A stretch of 41,529 nt of DNA from Muribaculaceae bacterium (GCA_029060625.1 JAIDTO010000307.1:1-41529); one strand, 5' to 3'. Shown: positions 10,847 to 20,140, counted from the first letter of the stretch. The notes: a model not told the origin generated them from the sequence alone. Translations and numbers: made by a program.

Positions 10847-11385
10847 TAGATATCATACTTTAGTTTCTGCATTCCGGTGCGTCGTAGGATGATACGGAAA
10901 TCTTTAGATTCTATTTCCAAGGTCGCGCTTTCAGGAGTAGGGCCCGGATTCCGGAAAATAAGCATGCCGCACTCCTCCTGATCATCCATCTTCTTCCAGC
11001 ATCCGACTGCGTCATGCATATTGAAGGAGATTATGAAATCTGTGTCTTTGGGACACTCCTTGTGTGTTGACAGACGCATCTTCGGCATAATCATCTTGAT
11101 GGCTGTCGCTATACGTTTGTCTGAGACGGGCATCCATACACATGCGGGACGCAACAGATGCAGCAGGCGGATTATCATTCGGGCGCGACGCCGACCACGA
11201 CGATCTTCGTGATATTCAAAATCAAGATATGCATCGCAGTAGAATCCATACCGTTTGTCAGGCCGAATGCATTCCTTGACTATACTGAACGCCAAAGGGG
11301 AATGAACGCCATACCCTCTGGTATGGCGCCACCTTCTGATATATTCTTTTAAGAATGCACAGTTCATAATCGTCGTAAAATGCAA
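10846..11385 (-). CDS. Hypothetical protein, apparently degenerate class I methyltransferase-like family
   Basis: RGYGVHSPLAFSIVKECI N-terminal motif typical of Bacteroidetes SAM-methyltransferase-like proteins, but no clear SAM-binding glycine motif. Confidence 0.45.
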   Translation of the reverse strand: MHFTTIMNCAFLKEYIRRWRHTRGYGVHSPLAFSIVKECIRPDKRYGFYCDAYLDFEYHEDRRGRRRARMIIRLLHLLRPACVWMPVSDKRIATAIKMIMPKMRLSTHKECPKDTDFIISFNMHDAVGCWKKMDDQEECGMLIFRNPGPTPESATLEIESKDFRIILRRTGMQKLKYDI

Positions 11386-11425
11386 ACCGCCAGCGCTATA
11401 TCCTCCTTGTAGGGAAGCACAATTT

Positions 11426-11465
11426 AACCCTTAACCCTTAACTCTTGCCTCTTGCCCCTTGACCC
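11426..11465. repeat. TTAACCC/TTAACTCTT-type heptamer-like repeat tract
   Basis: tttaacccttaacccttaactcttgcctcttgccccttgaccc; overlaps the 3' end of the YfhO gene. Confidence 0.7.
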
Positions 11466-13905
11466 TTATATAGATCCATTTCCCGAGAGCTCCGAGAGCA
11501 AGAAGATAGATGAGTATAACGGAGGCCATTGCAATGTTATTGGCCTTGTTGACAGATTCCGGGTTGAATTCCATCACGATTTCAGAGTCTCCTGCCGGCA
11601 GGCGCAACGCGCGAAGCACATAGTCAGCTTGCCCGATCTGTGTCTCCTTGCCGTTGACAGTGGCTTTCCATCCCCAGGGGAAATATACCTCTGAGAAGAG
11701 AGCTATGCCCCCTTTGGCGCTATGAGCCTTATACGTGAGCTTGTTGGGTGCATATGAAGTCTCATAGATGGTGTCTCCTTCTGCTATCGGAAGAGGAGTG
11801 CCGATAATATCGGCAAATTTCTTGTCGGCTACCGCTGTATTGCGGTTAGTAAGGTGTGATAGTGCATCCATCTCCTCACGTGAGCTTCCGACATATGTCA
11901 GTGTGTCGACCAACCATGCGTTTCCAAATGCATCCGGATTCTCGCTGTAGCCACCGTCTGAGAGGAAATATTTTGCATTGAGCATATTCAGCACGAAGGG
12001 ATTTCCTTTGGTGATCTGATGCTCTATCAAGTCATTGTAGCGGGTAAGTTTGGCAGCGTGGTATCCGCCGATAGTCTTGTGGAAATAGCTGCTTCGGGCA
12101 GAGGAGAACCCCGGGATGTCCATCACCCTGTAGTTGCTCTTATCTTGCAAAATGGCAAGATCCGCTTCTGTCGGGACGAAGGCTGCCTCGTCGCTTTCAG
12201 CTGTCAGGAAGTTTTCGGAGTCTACATATCGCTTGTCGACCGAATAAAGGTCTACGAGCACGAGGGCAGCCAGGCAGCAAGCCCATACCGATGCGTTTTT
12301 AATGATCTTTTTCTCCCATAGCAGGAGCAATACGCATCCAAGCACAATGAAGATTAGTGAGCGCATAGCATCTGTAGATACCAGGTTCAAGCGTCCGTCA
12401 CCGATTCCATGCATCACATTTGAGTATACCGGGTTACTGAATACTCCGGCTTCTTTCAGGTAGCTCAGCTCGTTGGATGAGTAGGGTTCGCCGAATATTG
12501 AAGGAGATATCCAGCCGAGCAGACACACTGCCGCTCCGCCACCCATGATGCATATCACAGTCCATTTGTTTTTTGCAAAGAAATTATCGGTCTTGATGAT
12601 CTGTCTTACGCAAAGAGCTGCAAGAAGCGGGATGCAGAATTCAGCCACCACAAGGATTGAGCTGACGGTGCGGAATTTGTTGTAGCCCGGGAAGTTATCG
12701 ATCATGAAGTTGGTGAGTCCATTGAAGTTATGTCCCCAGCTTAGCATAATCGTGAAGATTGTCGATGCGAAGAGTGCCCATTTCATTGGGGTTTCCCAAC
12801 GCCCTTCCACTACAAACATTGCCAGAATGGCGAGCAGGAGAACGAAGGCTCCAACATATACGGGTCCGTTGGTCATCGGTTGGTCGCCGAAATATTGGGT
12901 GAATTGGCTTGCAAACTGCATTTCCTCCGGGCTAAGATATCGGTCGGTCCCCATGTCGGTATCTGCTACGCTCAGCATCCTGTTTTGTCCCGCTGTGGGT
13001 TTTAGGGATGCTCCACCTTTCACGTTCGGAATCAAAAGACTCCAAGTCTCGTCGATGCCATAGCTCCAAGCTGTGATGGCATCTTTGTCCATGCCCTTTG
13101 CTGCCGGAGCGTTGGGGTCTGAGATGTCTGTAGCGCGTCCTCTGACGGTCTCTTTGCTATATTCAAGTGAGTTATAGAGGCTTGGGGAGTTGGCGGCAAC
13201 TCCAATAAGTCCGCATGCGATTGCAATGCATGTAGAAATCGCCCATTTCCCTATGGCTTTCTCCTTGATGGCAATCCATAGCCATGCCAAAGCAATGCAA
13301 GCCATGACGATGAGGAAGTAGTAGGTCATCTGCGGGTGGTTGCTCATCAACTGCATTGCAGAGAAGAGTGCCGTGAGAGCTCCTCCGGCAAGCCATTTGC
13401 CACGATAGGTCAGTATGAGACCTCCGATTGTAGGCGGGATGTAGCAGAGGGTCAGGAATTTCCAAATATGTCCGGCTCCTATGATGATTATAAAATAAGA
13501 AGAGAATCCCCATGCCAGTGAGGCAAAAAGAGCCACACTCCACCGCATCTTCATGCATAGGCACATTATGAAGAATCCGAGCATCATGCCGAAGAGAAGG
13601 TTGGCGGGAGAGGGGAGTCCAAGCATATAGACGCTTTGTATCCAACTCAGAAAATCGTTGGCAGGGTATGACGGCGAGATCTGGAATGTAGGCATCCCTC
13701 CGAAGAGGGAGTTGGTCCATCGTGTGCTTTCCCCTGTCTCTGCCTTGAACACTTGCTGTTCATGGCCGTTGGCAAGCCCTTGCTGTATGTCGTGTTGCTG
13801 AAGCACTCTTCCCTCCATGGCATCCGGGAAGAAAAACATAAAGGCGACCACTGCTAAAAGCAGAGCCGCCGCTATGGTAAATATTGTGGTTTTCTTATTT
13901 TGCAT
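11431..13905 (-). CDS. YfhO-family multi-spanning membrane protein
   Basis: 824 aa, many TM helices, GMMLGFFIMCLCMKMRWSVALFASLAWGFSSYFI, LNMLNAKYFLSDGG, C-terminal YFPWGWKATVNGKETQI...LRALRLPAGDSEIVMEFNP. Confidence 0.85.
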   Translation of the reverse strand: MQNKKTTIFTIAAALLLAVVAFMFFFPDAMEGRVLQQHDIQQGLANGHEQQVFKAETGESTRWTNSLFGGMPTFQISPSYPANDFLSWIQSVYMLGLPSPANLLFGMMLGFFIMCLCMKMRWSVALFASLAWGFSSYFIIIIGAGHIWKFLTLCYIPPTIGGLILTYRGKWLAGGALTALFSAMQLMSNHPQMTYYFLIVMACIALAWLWIAIKEKAIGKWAISTCIAIACGLIGVAANSPSLYNSLEYSKETVRGRATDISDPNAPAAKGMDKDAITAWSYGIDETWSLLIPNVKGGASLKPTAGQNRMLSVADTDMGTDRYLSPEEMQFASQFTQYFGDQPMTNGPVYVGAFVLLLAILAMFVVEGRWETPMKWALFASTIFTIMLSWGHNFNGLTNFMIDNFPGYNKFRTVSSILVVAEFCIPLLAALCVRQIIKTDNFFAKNKWTVICIMGGGAAVCLLGWISPSIFGEPYSSNELSYLKEAGVFSNPVYSNVMHGIGDGRLNLVSTDAMRSLIFIVLGCVLLLLWEKKIIKNASVWACCLAALVLVDLYSVDKRYVDSENFLTAESDEAAFVPTEADLAILQDKSNYRVMDIPGFSSARSSYFHKTIGGYHAAKLTRYNDLIEHQITKGNPFVLNMLNAKYFLSDGGYSENPDAFGNAWLVDTLTYVGSSREEMDALSHLTNRNTAVADKKFADIIGTPLPIAEGDTIYETSYAPNKLTYKAHSAKGGIALFSEVYFPWGWKATVNGKETQIGQADYVLRALRLPAGDSEIVMEFNPESVNKANNIAMASVILIYLLALGALGKWIYIRVKGQEARVKG

Positions 13906-14365
13906 CGTCTGTGTCGAGTTTGATCTGACGGTTCATTGACTGTTCGAGAGAGATAAGGGTCTCAGTCTCAGTTACACCCTTTATATGCTGTATGCGGTCG
14001 TTGAGAAGCTCCATGAGATGCTGGTTGTCGCGCGCAAACACTTTCATAAGCATAGAGTAGGGACCCGTGGTGAAATGGCACTCCACTACTTCAGGAATAT
14101 TCTCGAGGTCGGCGACTACGCCACGGTACATAGAGCCTTTTTCAAGCTTGACTCCCACATAAGTGCATGTATTATATCCGAGCTTTTTCGGGTCTACATC
14201 ATAGCCGGAGCCGATAATAACGCCCATTTCGATAAGGCGCTGGATGCGCTGGTGGATAGCGGCGCGCGATACTCCGCATACGATCGCTACGTCTTTAGAA
14301 GGCGTGCGAGCATTGTTCATGATAATGTTGAGAATCTTTCTGTCAAGGTTGTCGACTTTTTCCAT
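13895..14365 (-). CDS. Lrp/AsnC family transcriptional regulator
   Basis: 156 aa; LDRKILNIIMNNARTPSKDVAIVCGVSRAAIHQRIQRLIEMGVI HTH plus RAM-domain ligand region. Confidence 0.92.
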   Translation of the reverse strand: MEKVDNLDRKILNIIMNNARTPSKDVAIVCGVSRAAIHQRIQRLIEMGVIIGSGYDVDPKKLGYNTCTYVGVKLEKGSMYRGVVADLENIPEVVECHFTTGPYSMLMKVFARDNQHLMELLNDRIQHIKGVTETETLISLEQSMNRQIKLDTDDAK

Positions 14366-14463
14366 GATTGTTTTTTGTCTTGTTTAGGTTTTTAGGTCGG
14401 ATAATCTCGAAGATTTAAGCCGTTTTTTTCCTTTATGAGGCTATTATCTTCGACTATCCTTTG

Positions 14464-14494
14464 CAAAGTTAAGACAAAAAAAGCAAATAAGCAA
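14464..14494 (-). promoter_or_regulatory. Candidate Bacteroidetes promoter for the Lrp gene
   Basis: Minus strand: TAACTTTG (14471-14464) with TTG about 20 nt upstream (14494-14492). Confidence 0.4.
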
Positions 14495-14523
14495 TAGTCA
14501 AACTAAAAAATAGTAGCAAAAAG

Positions 14524-15759
14524 TTAATTATTCATTCTTGATTTGGCGAATGATCCTGCCACCCATGCGCATAGACAAGTGATTACGGCTATGGGGGCTA
14601 AGGTGACCAATAGGTCCATTATCTTCAGCTTCACAGGATATGCTATTGCCTCCACTTCCACTTCAACCGACTGATAGTCAATCGTGATAAATCCATATCT
14701 CTCTTGCAGCAGACATAAAATGGATCCTAATGCGATGCCGATTAGTCCGCCAAAAAGCGAAACGAGTACACTTTCCCAGCGGAATACGCTTGCTATTTGC
14801 CTTTTACTCAAGCCGATGGCAGACATGGTGCGCATCGAGTCTTCCTTCTCGAGCACAAGCATGGAGAGGGTGGTTATGATATTGAAGGAGGCTATGACAA
14901 GAATGAAGAATAGCAGGAGGAATGTCATCCATTTCTCAATCTGTACCATGCGGAAATTGATTTCCTGAAGCATGAGTCGGTTTTTCACCACATATTCCGG
15001 TCCTATCTTTGCCGAGATCTCATTCATCAACCTGTCTGTATCCGCCGGATTTTTCACTTTTATCTCAATTGCCGTTGCCTCCCGGTCGTATAGAAGAAGG
15101 TCTCTTACCAAGGATATGTCGGTGAAGATGCAATTTTCGTCATATGTGTCTTGCATCGACACGAACACGTCTGCTATATATAGGGAGTCCATCACGAAAG
15201 CGGCTGCCGGATTTGCCGGATTGAATCTTCCGGTTCTCTTCGGGGCAAAGACCATCAGAGGCTGGCTGTAATCAAACATCGAGAACTTATAGGTGAGCCC
15301 AATCGACATTAATGCCGGGTTGGATGTCTCCGCATCTTTAAGCGACTTTCCTCCTGCCACCCGTATGGAATCTATTGTCGTGACTTTCGAATATTCCGCA
15401 GGGACTACTCCCTTCAGCATTACAGGAGTTTCCCTCCCGTTGTAAAAACCAAGGGCATTGTCGGTTAGGGTAGGGGTAGCCACATCTATACCTTTTATCT
15501 TTCCAATCTCTAAGGCAAGCGAATCTCCATTTGTTATTGTCTTCCCCTCCCTCGGACTCACCATAAGGTCTGGCGACAGTATGTCGAGTCTCTCTGTAAG
15601 CACTGATTGAAATCCATTGAATACCGACAATACGCACACTACGGCAGCAGTGGCCACAGCGACCCCTGCCACCGATACCAATGCGATGGCGTTTACCGCG
15701 CTATGCGATTTCTTACCGAAAAGATACCGCAACGCTATAATGAAAGGTATTGACTTCAA
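14524..15759 (-). CDS. FtsX-like / LolC-LolE-type lipoprotein-releasing ABC permease
   Basis: 411 aa; IALRYLFGKKSHSAVNAIALVSVAGVAVATAAVVCVLSVFNGFQSVLTERL, RMVQIEKWMTFLLLFFILVIASFNIITTLSMLVLEKEDSMRTMSAIGLSKRQI. Confidence 0.88.
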   Translation of the reverse strand: MKSIPFIIALRYLFGKKSHSAVNAIALVSVAGVAVATAAVVCVLSVFNGFQSVLTERLDILSPDLMVSPREGKTITNGDSLALEIGKIKGIDVATPTLTDNALGFYNGRETPVMLKGVVPAEYSKVTTIDSIRVAGGKSLKDAETSNPALMSIGLTYKFSMFDYSQPLMVFAPKRTGRFNPANPAAAFVMDSLYIADVFVSMQDTYDENCIFTDISLVRDLLLYDREATAIEIKVKNPADTDRLMNEISAKIGPEYVVKNRLMLQEINFRMVQIEKWMTFLLLFFILVIASFNIITTLSMLVLEKEDSMRTMSAIGLSKRQIASVFRWESVLVSLFGGLIGIALGSILCLLQERYGFITIDYQSVEVEVEAIAYPVKLKIMDLLVTLAPIAVITCLCAWVAGSFAKSRMNN

Positions 15760-15790
15760 GAGCGTCTTACGTTTTCAGCTTACAATCCTC

Positions 15791-15817
15791 TTGTAGGGAC
15801 GCACGGCCCGTGCGTCC
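15791..15817 (+). repeat. Dispersed 27-bp palindromic repeat (GGACGCACGGCCCGTGCGTCC variant)
   Basis: ttgtagggacgcacggcccgtgcgtcc. Confidence 0.85.
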
Positions 15818-15835
15818 TCACAAGTTTATCCGAAC

Positions 15836-16231
15836 TTAATTTTTAATCTCATCAGGGTCAACGTAGTCGTCGGCAGTTCCCTTGATCGGGTCGGATGCAA
15901 GCAGACGGTCTATGTTTTCCGCATAGTCAAGTGAGTCATCAAGGTAGAATGCCAAGTCCGGGCATTTCCTCAGTATCTGCTTCACTGCCTGGGCAAGCTC
16001 ATACCTCACTGTCTTGCTCTGCTTCTTTATATTTTCGAGAATCTCATTTGATTTTTCCGGTGGAAAAATGCTCAGGTATGCCTTTGCCACAGAAAGGTCG
16101 GGCGAAACACGCACTGCGCTTACCGAAACGAGTACATTACCCATCGCTGCCGTCTGCCGGCGGAATATCTCACTCAATTCTTTCTGTATAAGTCTTGCTA
16201 TTTTTGCTTGTCTTTTTGATTCCATAGTCAA
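15836..16231 (-). CDS. rbfA: Ribosome-binding factor A
   Basis: 131 aa; RQAKIARLIQKELSEIFRR...VSVSAVRVSPDLSVAKAYLSIFP...RYELAQAVKQILRKCPDLAFYLDDSLDYAENIDRLL. Confidence 0.92.
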   Translation of the reverse strand: MTMESKRQAKIARLIQKELSEIFRRQTAAMGNVLVSVSAVRVSPDLSVAKAYLSIFPPEKSNEILENIKKQSKTVRYELAQAVKQILRKCPDLAFYLDDSLDYAENIDRLLASDPIKGTADDYVDPDEIKN

Positions 16232-16240
16232 TTCTTTATC

Positions 16241-16388
16241 AATTCATAATTCATAATGCATAATTCATAATTCCAGATCGTATGAATTATACTTTTATCT
16301 TCATAACGCACAATTGTCAGAATTAGTTCTAATGTAAATCCGGGGTGTCCGCATTTAATTATGCATTATGAATTATGCATTATGCATT
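16241..16388. repeat. Second inverted pair of ATGCATAAT-type repeats (16241-16272, 16357-16388) around an 84-bp spacer
   Basis: aattcataattcataatgcataattcataatt versus aattatgcattatgaattatgcattatgcatt. Confidence 0.8.
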
Positions 16389-17028
16389 TGCGGAGGAGGC
16401 TGATCCCGTCGCGTACAGGGAGGATCACGGTGTCAAAGCCGGGAAGATGCGCTGCCATCTCATTGAATTCCTTGACTCCACAGGTCTGCGGGTCTTTCTC
16501 ATATGCCGGGTCGCAAACGTGTCCTGACCACAGGGTGTTGTCAGCAATGATAAGTCCTCCGGGTCTCAGCATCCTTGTGGCTTCTTTTAGATAAGCCGGA
16601 TATTCTCTCTTGTCGGCGTCTATGAATATCATGTCGACACTTCCGTCTTCAAACTCACGGCATATCTCCAAGGCTTTTCCTATCCTGAGCTCCACTTTCT
16701 CCCCGTGTGCTGATGACTCAAGTTGATGCCGTATGAAATCCTCGAGTTCATCATCAACCTCTATGGTAACAAGTCTTGCACCCTCTGCCATCCCTTCTGC
16801 GATGCATAGTGCAGAGTAACCTGTGAAAGTGCCCAACTCCACAGCCAACTTTGGATTGCAAAGCTGCGTTAGCATTTTCAGCAGTCGCCCCTGAAGGTGA
16901 CCGGAGCACATTCGTCCGTTTGTCAAACGCAGATACGACTCCCGAGTCAGGCGATGCAGTTCTTCCGGCTCAGGAGAAATATGTGCATCTACATAGGAGT
17001 CGACTTCCGATTCTATTTCGTAGGTCAT
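16366..17028 (-). CDS. Class I SAM-dependent O-methyltransferase
   Basis: 220 aa; KLAVELGTFTGYSALCIAEGMAEGARLVTIEVDDE, DMIFIDADKREYPAYLKEATRMLRPGGLIIADNTLWSGHV. Confidence 0.9.
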   Translation of the reverse strand: MTYEIESEVDSYVDAHISPEPEELHRLTRESYLRLTNGRMCSGHLQGRLLKMLTQLCNPKLAVELGTFTGYSALCIAEGMAEGARLVTIEVDDELEDFIRHQLESSAHGEKVELRIGKALEICREFEDGSVDMIFIDADKREYPAYLKEATRMLRPGGLIIADNTLWSGHVCDPAYEKDPQTCGVKEFNEMAAHLPGFDTVILPVRDGISLLRKCIMHNS

Positions 17029-17035
17029 AAGTTGG

Positions 17036-17098
17036 GTAAGAGTTAAGGGTTAAGAGTTAATAGTTAAGAGTTAAGGGTTAAGTTAAGGGTTAAGAGTC
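17036..17098. repeat. GGGTTAA/GAGTTAA repeat tract
   Basis: gtaagagttaagggttaagagttaatagttaagagttaagggttaagttaagggttaagagt. Confidence 0.75.
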
Positions 17099-17539
17099 GT
17101 GGGTGGAGGATAGCAGTGATCGGATTGCCAATAGGTATCCATTGAGGCCGAGTCCGCAGATCATCCCTTTGGCAGCAGGAGCCACCACATCCGTATGTCT
17201 GAATTCCTCGCGTGCATGAATATTTGAGATATGCACGATGATCACTGGCACAGGCGACATCTCTACTGCATCATGGATTGCATATGAATAATGTGCATAT
17301 GCCCCTGGATTAATCACAATCCCACGGCATACGGGGTCAAAAGCCAACTCCTGTATTTTGCTTACGATTTCTCCTTCCGAGTTCGATTGGAAATACTCTA
17401 AAGTCTGTTCTCCGTCGGTCAGTTCAGACACGAGGTCTTCTGCCGCAGGAAGAAAATCCTCAAAAGTAGTGCTTCCATACACCTTCGGGTCTCTTTTCCC
17501 GAGCATATTCAGATTCGGTCCATTAATAATAGCAATCAT
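17090..17539 (-). CDS. aroQ: Type II 3-dehydroquinate dehydratase
   Basis: 149 aa; IAIINGPNLNMLGKRDPKVYGSTTFEDF, FQSNSEGEIVSKIQ, GIVINPGAYAHYSYAIHDAV, VHISNIHAREEFRHTDV. Confidence 0.95.
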   Translation of the reverse strand: MIAIINGPNLNMLGKRDPKVYGSTTFEDFLPAAEDLVSELTDGEQTLEYFQSNSEGEIVSKIQELAFDPVCRGIVINPGAYAHYSYAIHDAVEMSPVPVIIVHISNIHAREEFRHTDVVAPAAKGMICGLGLNGYLLAIRSLLSSTHDS

Positions 17540-17587
17540 TCAAGATAAAGATTTCAAGATTAAATTTTATGTTAAGTTTCACTCTCC

Positions 17588-17614
17588 TTGTAGGGACGCA
17601 CGGCTCGTGCGTCC
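17588..17614 (+). repeat. Dispersed 27-bp palindromic repeat, copy 4
   Basis: ttgtagggacgcacggctcgtgcgtcc, identical to 3823-3849. Confidence 0.9.
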
Positions 17615-17627
17615 TTTCAAAAAAGAT

Positions 17628-17999
17628 TCAAAAAAAGATTTTCGGTAGGAAAATGATAAGTCCGGCTGTCGCAGCTGCAATTGCCATCATAAGCACCCCG
17701 GCTGCACCTACATCCTTTGCTTTCTTGATAAGCGGATGATATTCCGGACTGACAAGGTCTGCTATAGCCTCAATCGCTGAGTTCATCGCTTCTGCCATAA
17801 TCACCCCTCCGCAACAAAGCGCTACCACACACCATTCAATCGGGGAGATGCCAAGCAGGAACCCAAACACCACGACACACACCATCGCAAACGCGTGTAT
17901 CCGTGAGTTATGCTCGTCATGCAGCAGCGTCCGTATGCCATTGAACGCATACCCAAACGACCTCGCCCGCTTCCTAATCGAAAACTTTTCCTCTTTCAT
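17628..17999 (-). CDS. Diacylglycerol kinase (prokaryotic DgkA/UndPK-type)
   Basis: 123 aa; RARSFGYAFNGIRTLLHDEHNSRIHAFAMVCVV, EAMNSAIEAIADLVSPEYHPLIKKAKDVGAAGVLM. Confidence 0.9.
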   Translation of the reverse strand: MKEEKFSIRKRARSFGYAFNGIRTLLHDEHNSRIHAFAMVCVVVFGFLLGISPIEWCVVALCCGGVIMAEAMNSAIEAIADLVSPEYHPLIKKAKDVGAAGVLMMAIAAATAGLIIFLPKIFF

Positions 18000-18081
18000 G
18001 CCGCAAAATTAATCAAAATTCCCCAATCCACCAACATTAACTCTCCAAGCAACCCTGACTTCCCACCCTCCCCTATGGGAC

Positions 18082-18208
18082 GGCGGTTTGGCTTCGCCCA
18101 AGCTAAAGCAAGTCCCAACCGCCGCCCAACGGACTCAAGCTAAGTAGTAAGCGCACTCCGTGCGCGTCCTCGCGCGTCAAACAATGGAAAGCAGGCTTTC
18201 CAGCCTGC
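18082..18208. repeat. Cluster of palindromes in divergent intergenic region
   Basis: GGCGGTT(18082-18088)/AACCGCC(18117-18123); GCGCAC-TCC-GTGCGC (18151-18165); overlapping GGAAAGC-AG-GCTTTCC (18186-18201) and GCAGGCT-TTCC-AGCCTGC (18191-18208). Confidence 0.7.
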
Positions 18209-18240
18209 GCCCAACGTCAATCCACCGTTACCCCATCAAA

Positions 18241-18271
18241 TTTGCCATTTCAATAAATTTTATTACTTTTG
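18241..18271 (+). promoter_or_regulatory. Bacteroidetes-type promoter (TTTG-N19-TACTTTTG)
   Basis: TTTG 18241-18244, 19-nt spacer, TACTTTTG (TAnnTTTG) 18264-18271; 24 nt before ATG 18296. Confidence 0.65.
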
Positions 18272-18295
18272 CATTCCAATATCCGACATCCATCA

Positions 18296-20002
18296 ATGAA
18301 TACAATCAGTCCCACATACAACATTTCTCGACTCCTGCCACTGTTCTTTATGACAGGACTCCTGATCCTTTCCTTTGCCGGTAGCTGCAGACGCAACTTT
18401 GACTCACGTCTTGTTGATGCAGACTCCAAGATGGAGGCTCATCCCGACTCTGCACTTATGCTTCTTGAAGATTATCAGTTGTCGGCAAGTTCATCCTCCG
18501 CCGACAGCGCATACTATGCTCTTCTCCTGACCCATGCCCGCTTCAAGAACTTCATCGACGAGACCGGCGATAGCCTAATCTCCGTTGCTGCTGAGCATTT
18601 CCTTGATCAAGGCGATAAGGAGAGGGCTTCCCGTGCCCTCTTCCTGCAGGGTATGATTCAGCTCAACTCACAGCGTCCAGGAGAAGCAGCCGTCTCTTTC
18701 TCAAAGGGACTCGACATTGCACGTGAAGGAAAGTGCTATATGTGGGAAGGCAGGAATTCTGCAGGTCTCTTTATTATATATGAGAAGCTGATGAATGGAT
18801 CCGAACAACTTAGGTTTGCCAAAATGGAATATGATGCATTTTTAAAAGGAGGTTATGATGATTGGTCTAATTTTGCTAAATTAGATATCCTCAGAGGTTA
18901 TAATAATATTGGGCAATACGATAATGCTCTTACGGGTGCCATCGATCTGCTTGAAGTGGCAAGGGAGATGGGTGATACTATTCTGCTTGAGGAAGTGTTG
19001 ACGCTAATGGCTACCTGTAAATACTCGCTCTCCGATTTTGAAGGTGCACTTGATTCTTATTTTGAAGCATTTCAGTTGGATCCAGCAACTATAAATCCAA
19101 ATTATGCACATAATATAATTGTATCTGTTTCTGAGATTCCATCGGATTCATTACATGACGGAATACGATTATTTACAGAAATGGTTAAAGAAAGACAAGA
19201 AATCCTTCCTCCATTCCGAAGCCTTGCCAAAGACGGTAAGTTTAAAGAGGCTTATGAAGGGCTTGAAATTTATAAGGAAATGCAGGATAGTGTCTTGAAG
19301 AGTCTGTTGCACAGCAGTGTCTCTGAGTCCATCTTGCAGTATGAGGCTATGAAGAAAACTCACTTGATTGAAAAGCAGAAGACAGAGCGGATTATCTGGG
19401 CTTTTTCTTTGCTGTCGGTAAGCTTGGTAATCTTTGGAGTGTATAGGTTTCACCTTTATAAGCGTAAGACTGAACGTGACAGACTGGAAGACTCGTTAGA
19501 AATATTGAGAATGAGTTTAGCCTCACAGATGAAAAGTCTGGATGAGATGGAAGAGGCTAATCGTCAGATGAGTGAGAAGTGTGAATTAATGTCATCATAT
19601 CTTAGGGATTCATTAATGGAAAAATACAGAAAAGCAAATGAACTTTGTGACTTATATTATCAAGATGGGATGGTGAAATCAAAAAGTTCTGTGCTTGAGA
19701 AAGAGATGAAATCTTTACTTAAGAATTTTTCAGATCCTGAATTCATTAATGAGATAGGGATTCATATCGATCGATGTACTGATGGTCTTTATTCTTCTTT
19801 CAATGCTGATTTTCCCGATGTGTGCGAGGACGCAAGGAGGCTTTTTATGTTTTTGACTATTGGTTTTAGTTCACGTGCGATTTGTGCAATATTCGGTATA
19901 GAAACATCAAATCTGTACAACCGTAAGTCACGTTTAAAGAAAATGCTGGCCTCATCAAATGTCGATAGAAAGGAAGAATATGTAAAAAGCATCTCAAGAT
20001 AG
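18296..20002 (+). CDS. TPR - transmembrane - coiled-coil - HTH regulator
   Basis: ORF 18269..20002; start 18296 favoured because the promoter overlaps 18269. Lipobox-like LSFAGSCRRNF, TPR-like repeats, TM IIWAFSLLSVSLVIFGVYRF, C-terminal LFMFLTIGFSSRAICAIFGIETSNLYNRKSRLKKML. Confidence 0.75.
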   Translation: MNTISPTYNISRLLPLFFMTGLLILSFAGSCRRNFDSRLVDADSKMEAHPDSALMLLEDYQLSASSSSADSAYYALLLTHARFKNFIDETGDSLISVAAEHFLDQGDKERASRALFLQGMIQLNSQRPGEAAVSFSKGLDIAREGKCYMWEGRNSAGLFIIYEKLMNGSEQLRFAKMEYDAFLKGGYDDWSNFAKLDILRGYNNIGQYDNALTGAIDLLEVAREMGDTILLEEVLTLMATCKYSLSDFEGALDSYFEAFQLDPATINPNYAHNIIVSVSEIPSDSLHDGIRLFTEMVKERQEILPPFRSLAKDGKFKEAYEGLEIYKEMQDSVLKSLLHSSVSESILQYEAMKKTHLIEKQKTERIIWAFSLLSVSLVIFGVYRFHLYKRKTERDRLEDSLEILRMSLASQMKSLDEMEEANRQMSEKCELMSSYLRDSLMEKYRKANELCDLYYQDGMVKSKSSVLEKEMKSLLKNFSDPEFINEIGIHIDRCTDGLYSSFNADFPDVCEDARRLFMFLTIGFSSRAICAIFGIETSNLYNRKSRLKKMLASSNVDRKEEYVKSISR

Positions 20003-20109
20003 ATTTATTTTGGACTCTAATTGACTTTTGATTAAAAATTAATTAATTACATTTTTGCTGCGATAGATTGTTTTACCCTCTCGATAGATGAATTCTCGAA
20101 AATTATACG

Positions 20110-20117
20110 TAACTTTG
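20110..20117 (+). promoter_or_regulatory. Candidate -7 element (TAACTTTG) upstream of the 20141 gene
   Basis: TAnnTTTG match; no convincing -33 element. Confidence 0.35.
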
Positions 20118-20140
20118 CAATCTAACCAAATCATAAACGT

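Noticed and set aside
13172-13720. 182-aa minus-strand ORF within YfhO
   Set aside because: Alternative frame of the same strand inside a clear 824-aa membrane protein; no domain signature.
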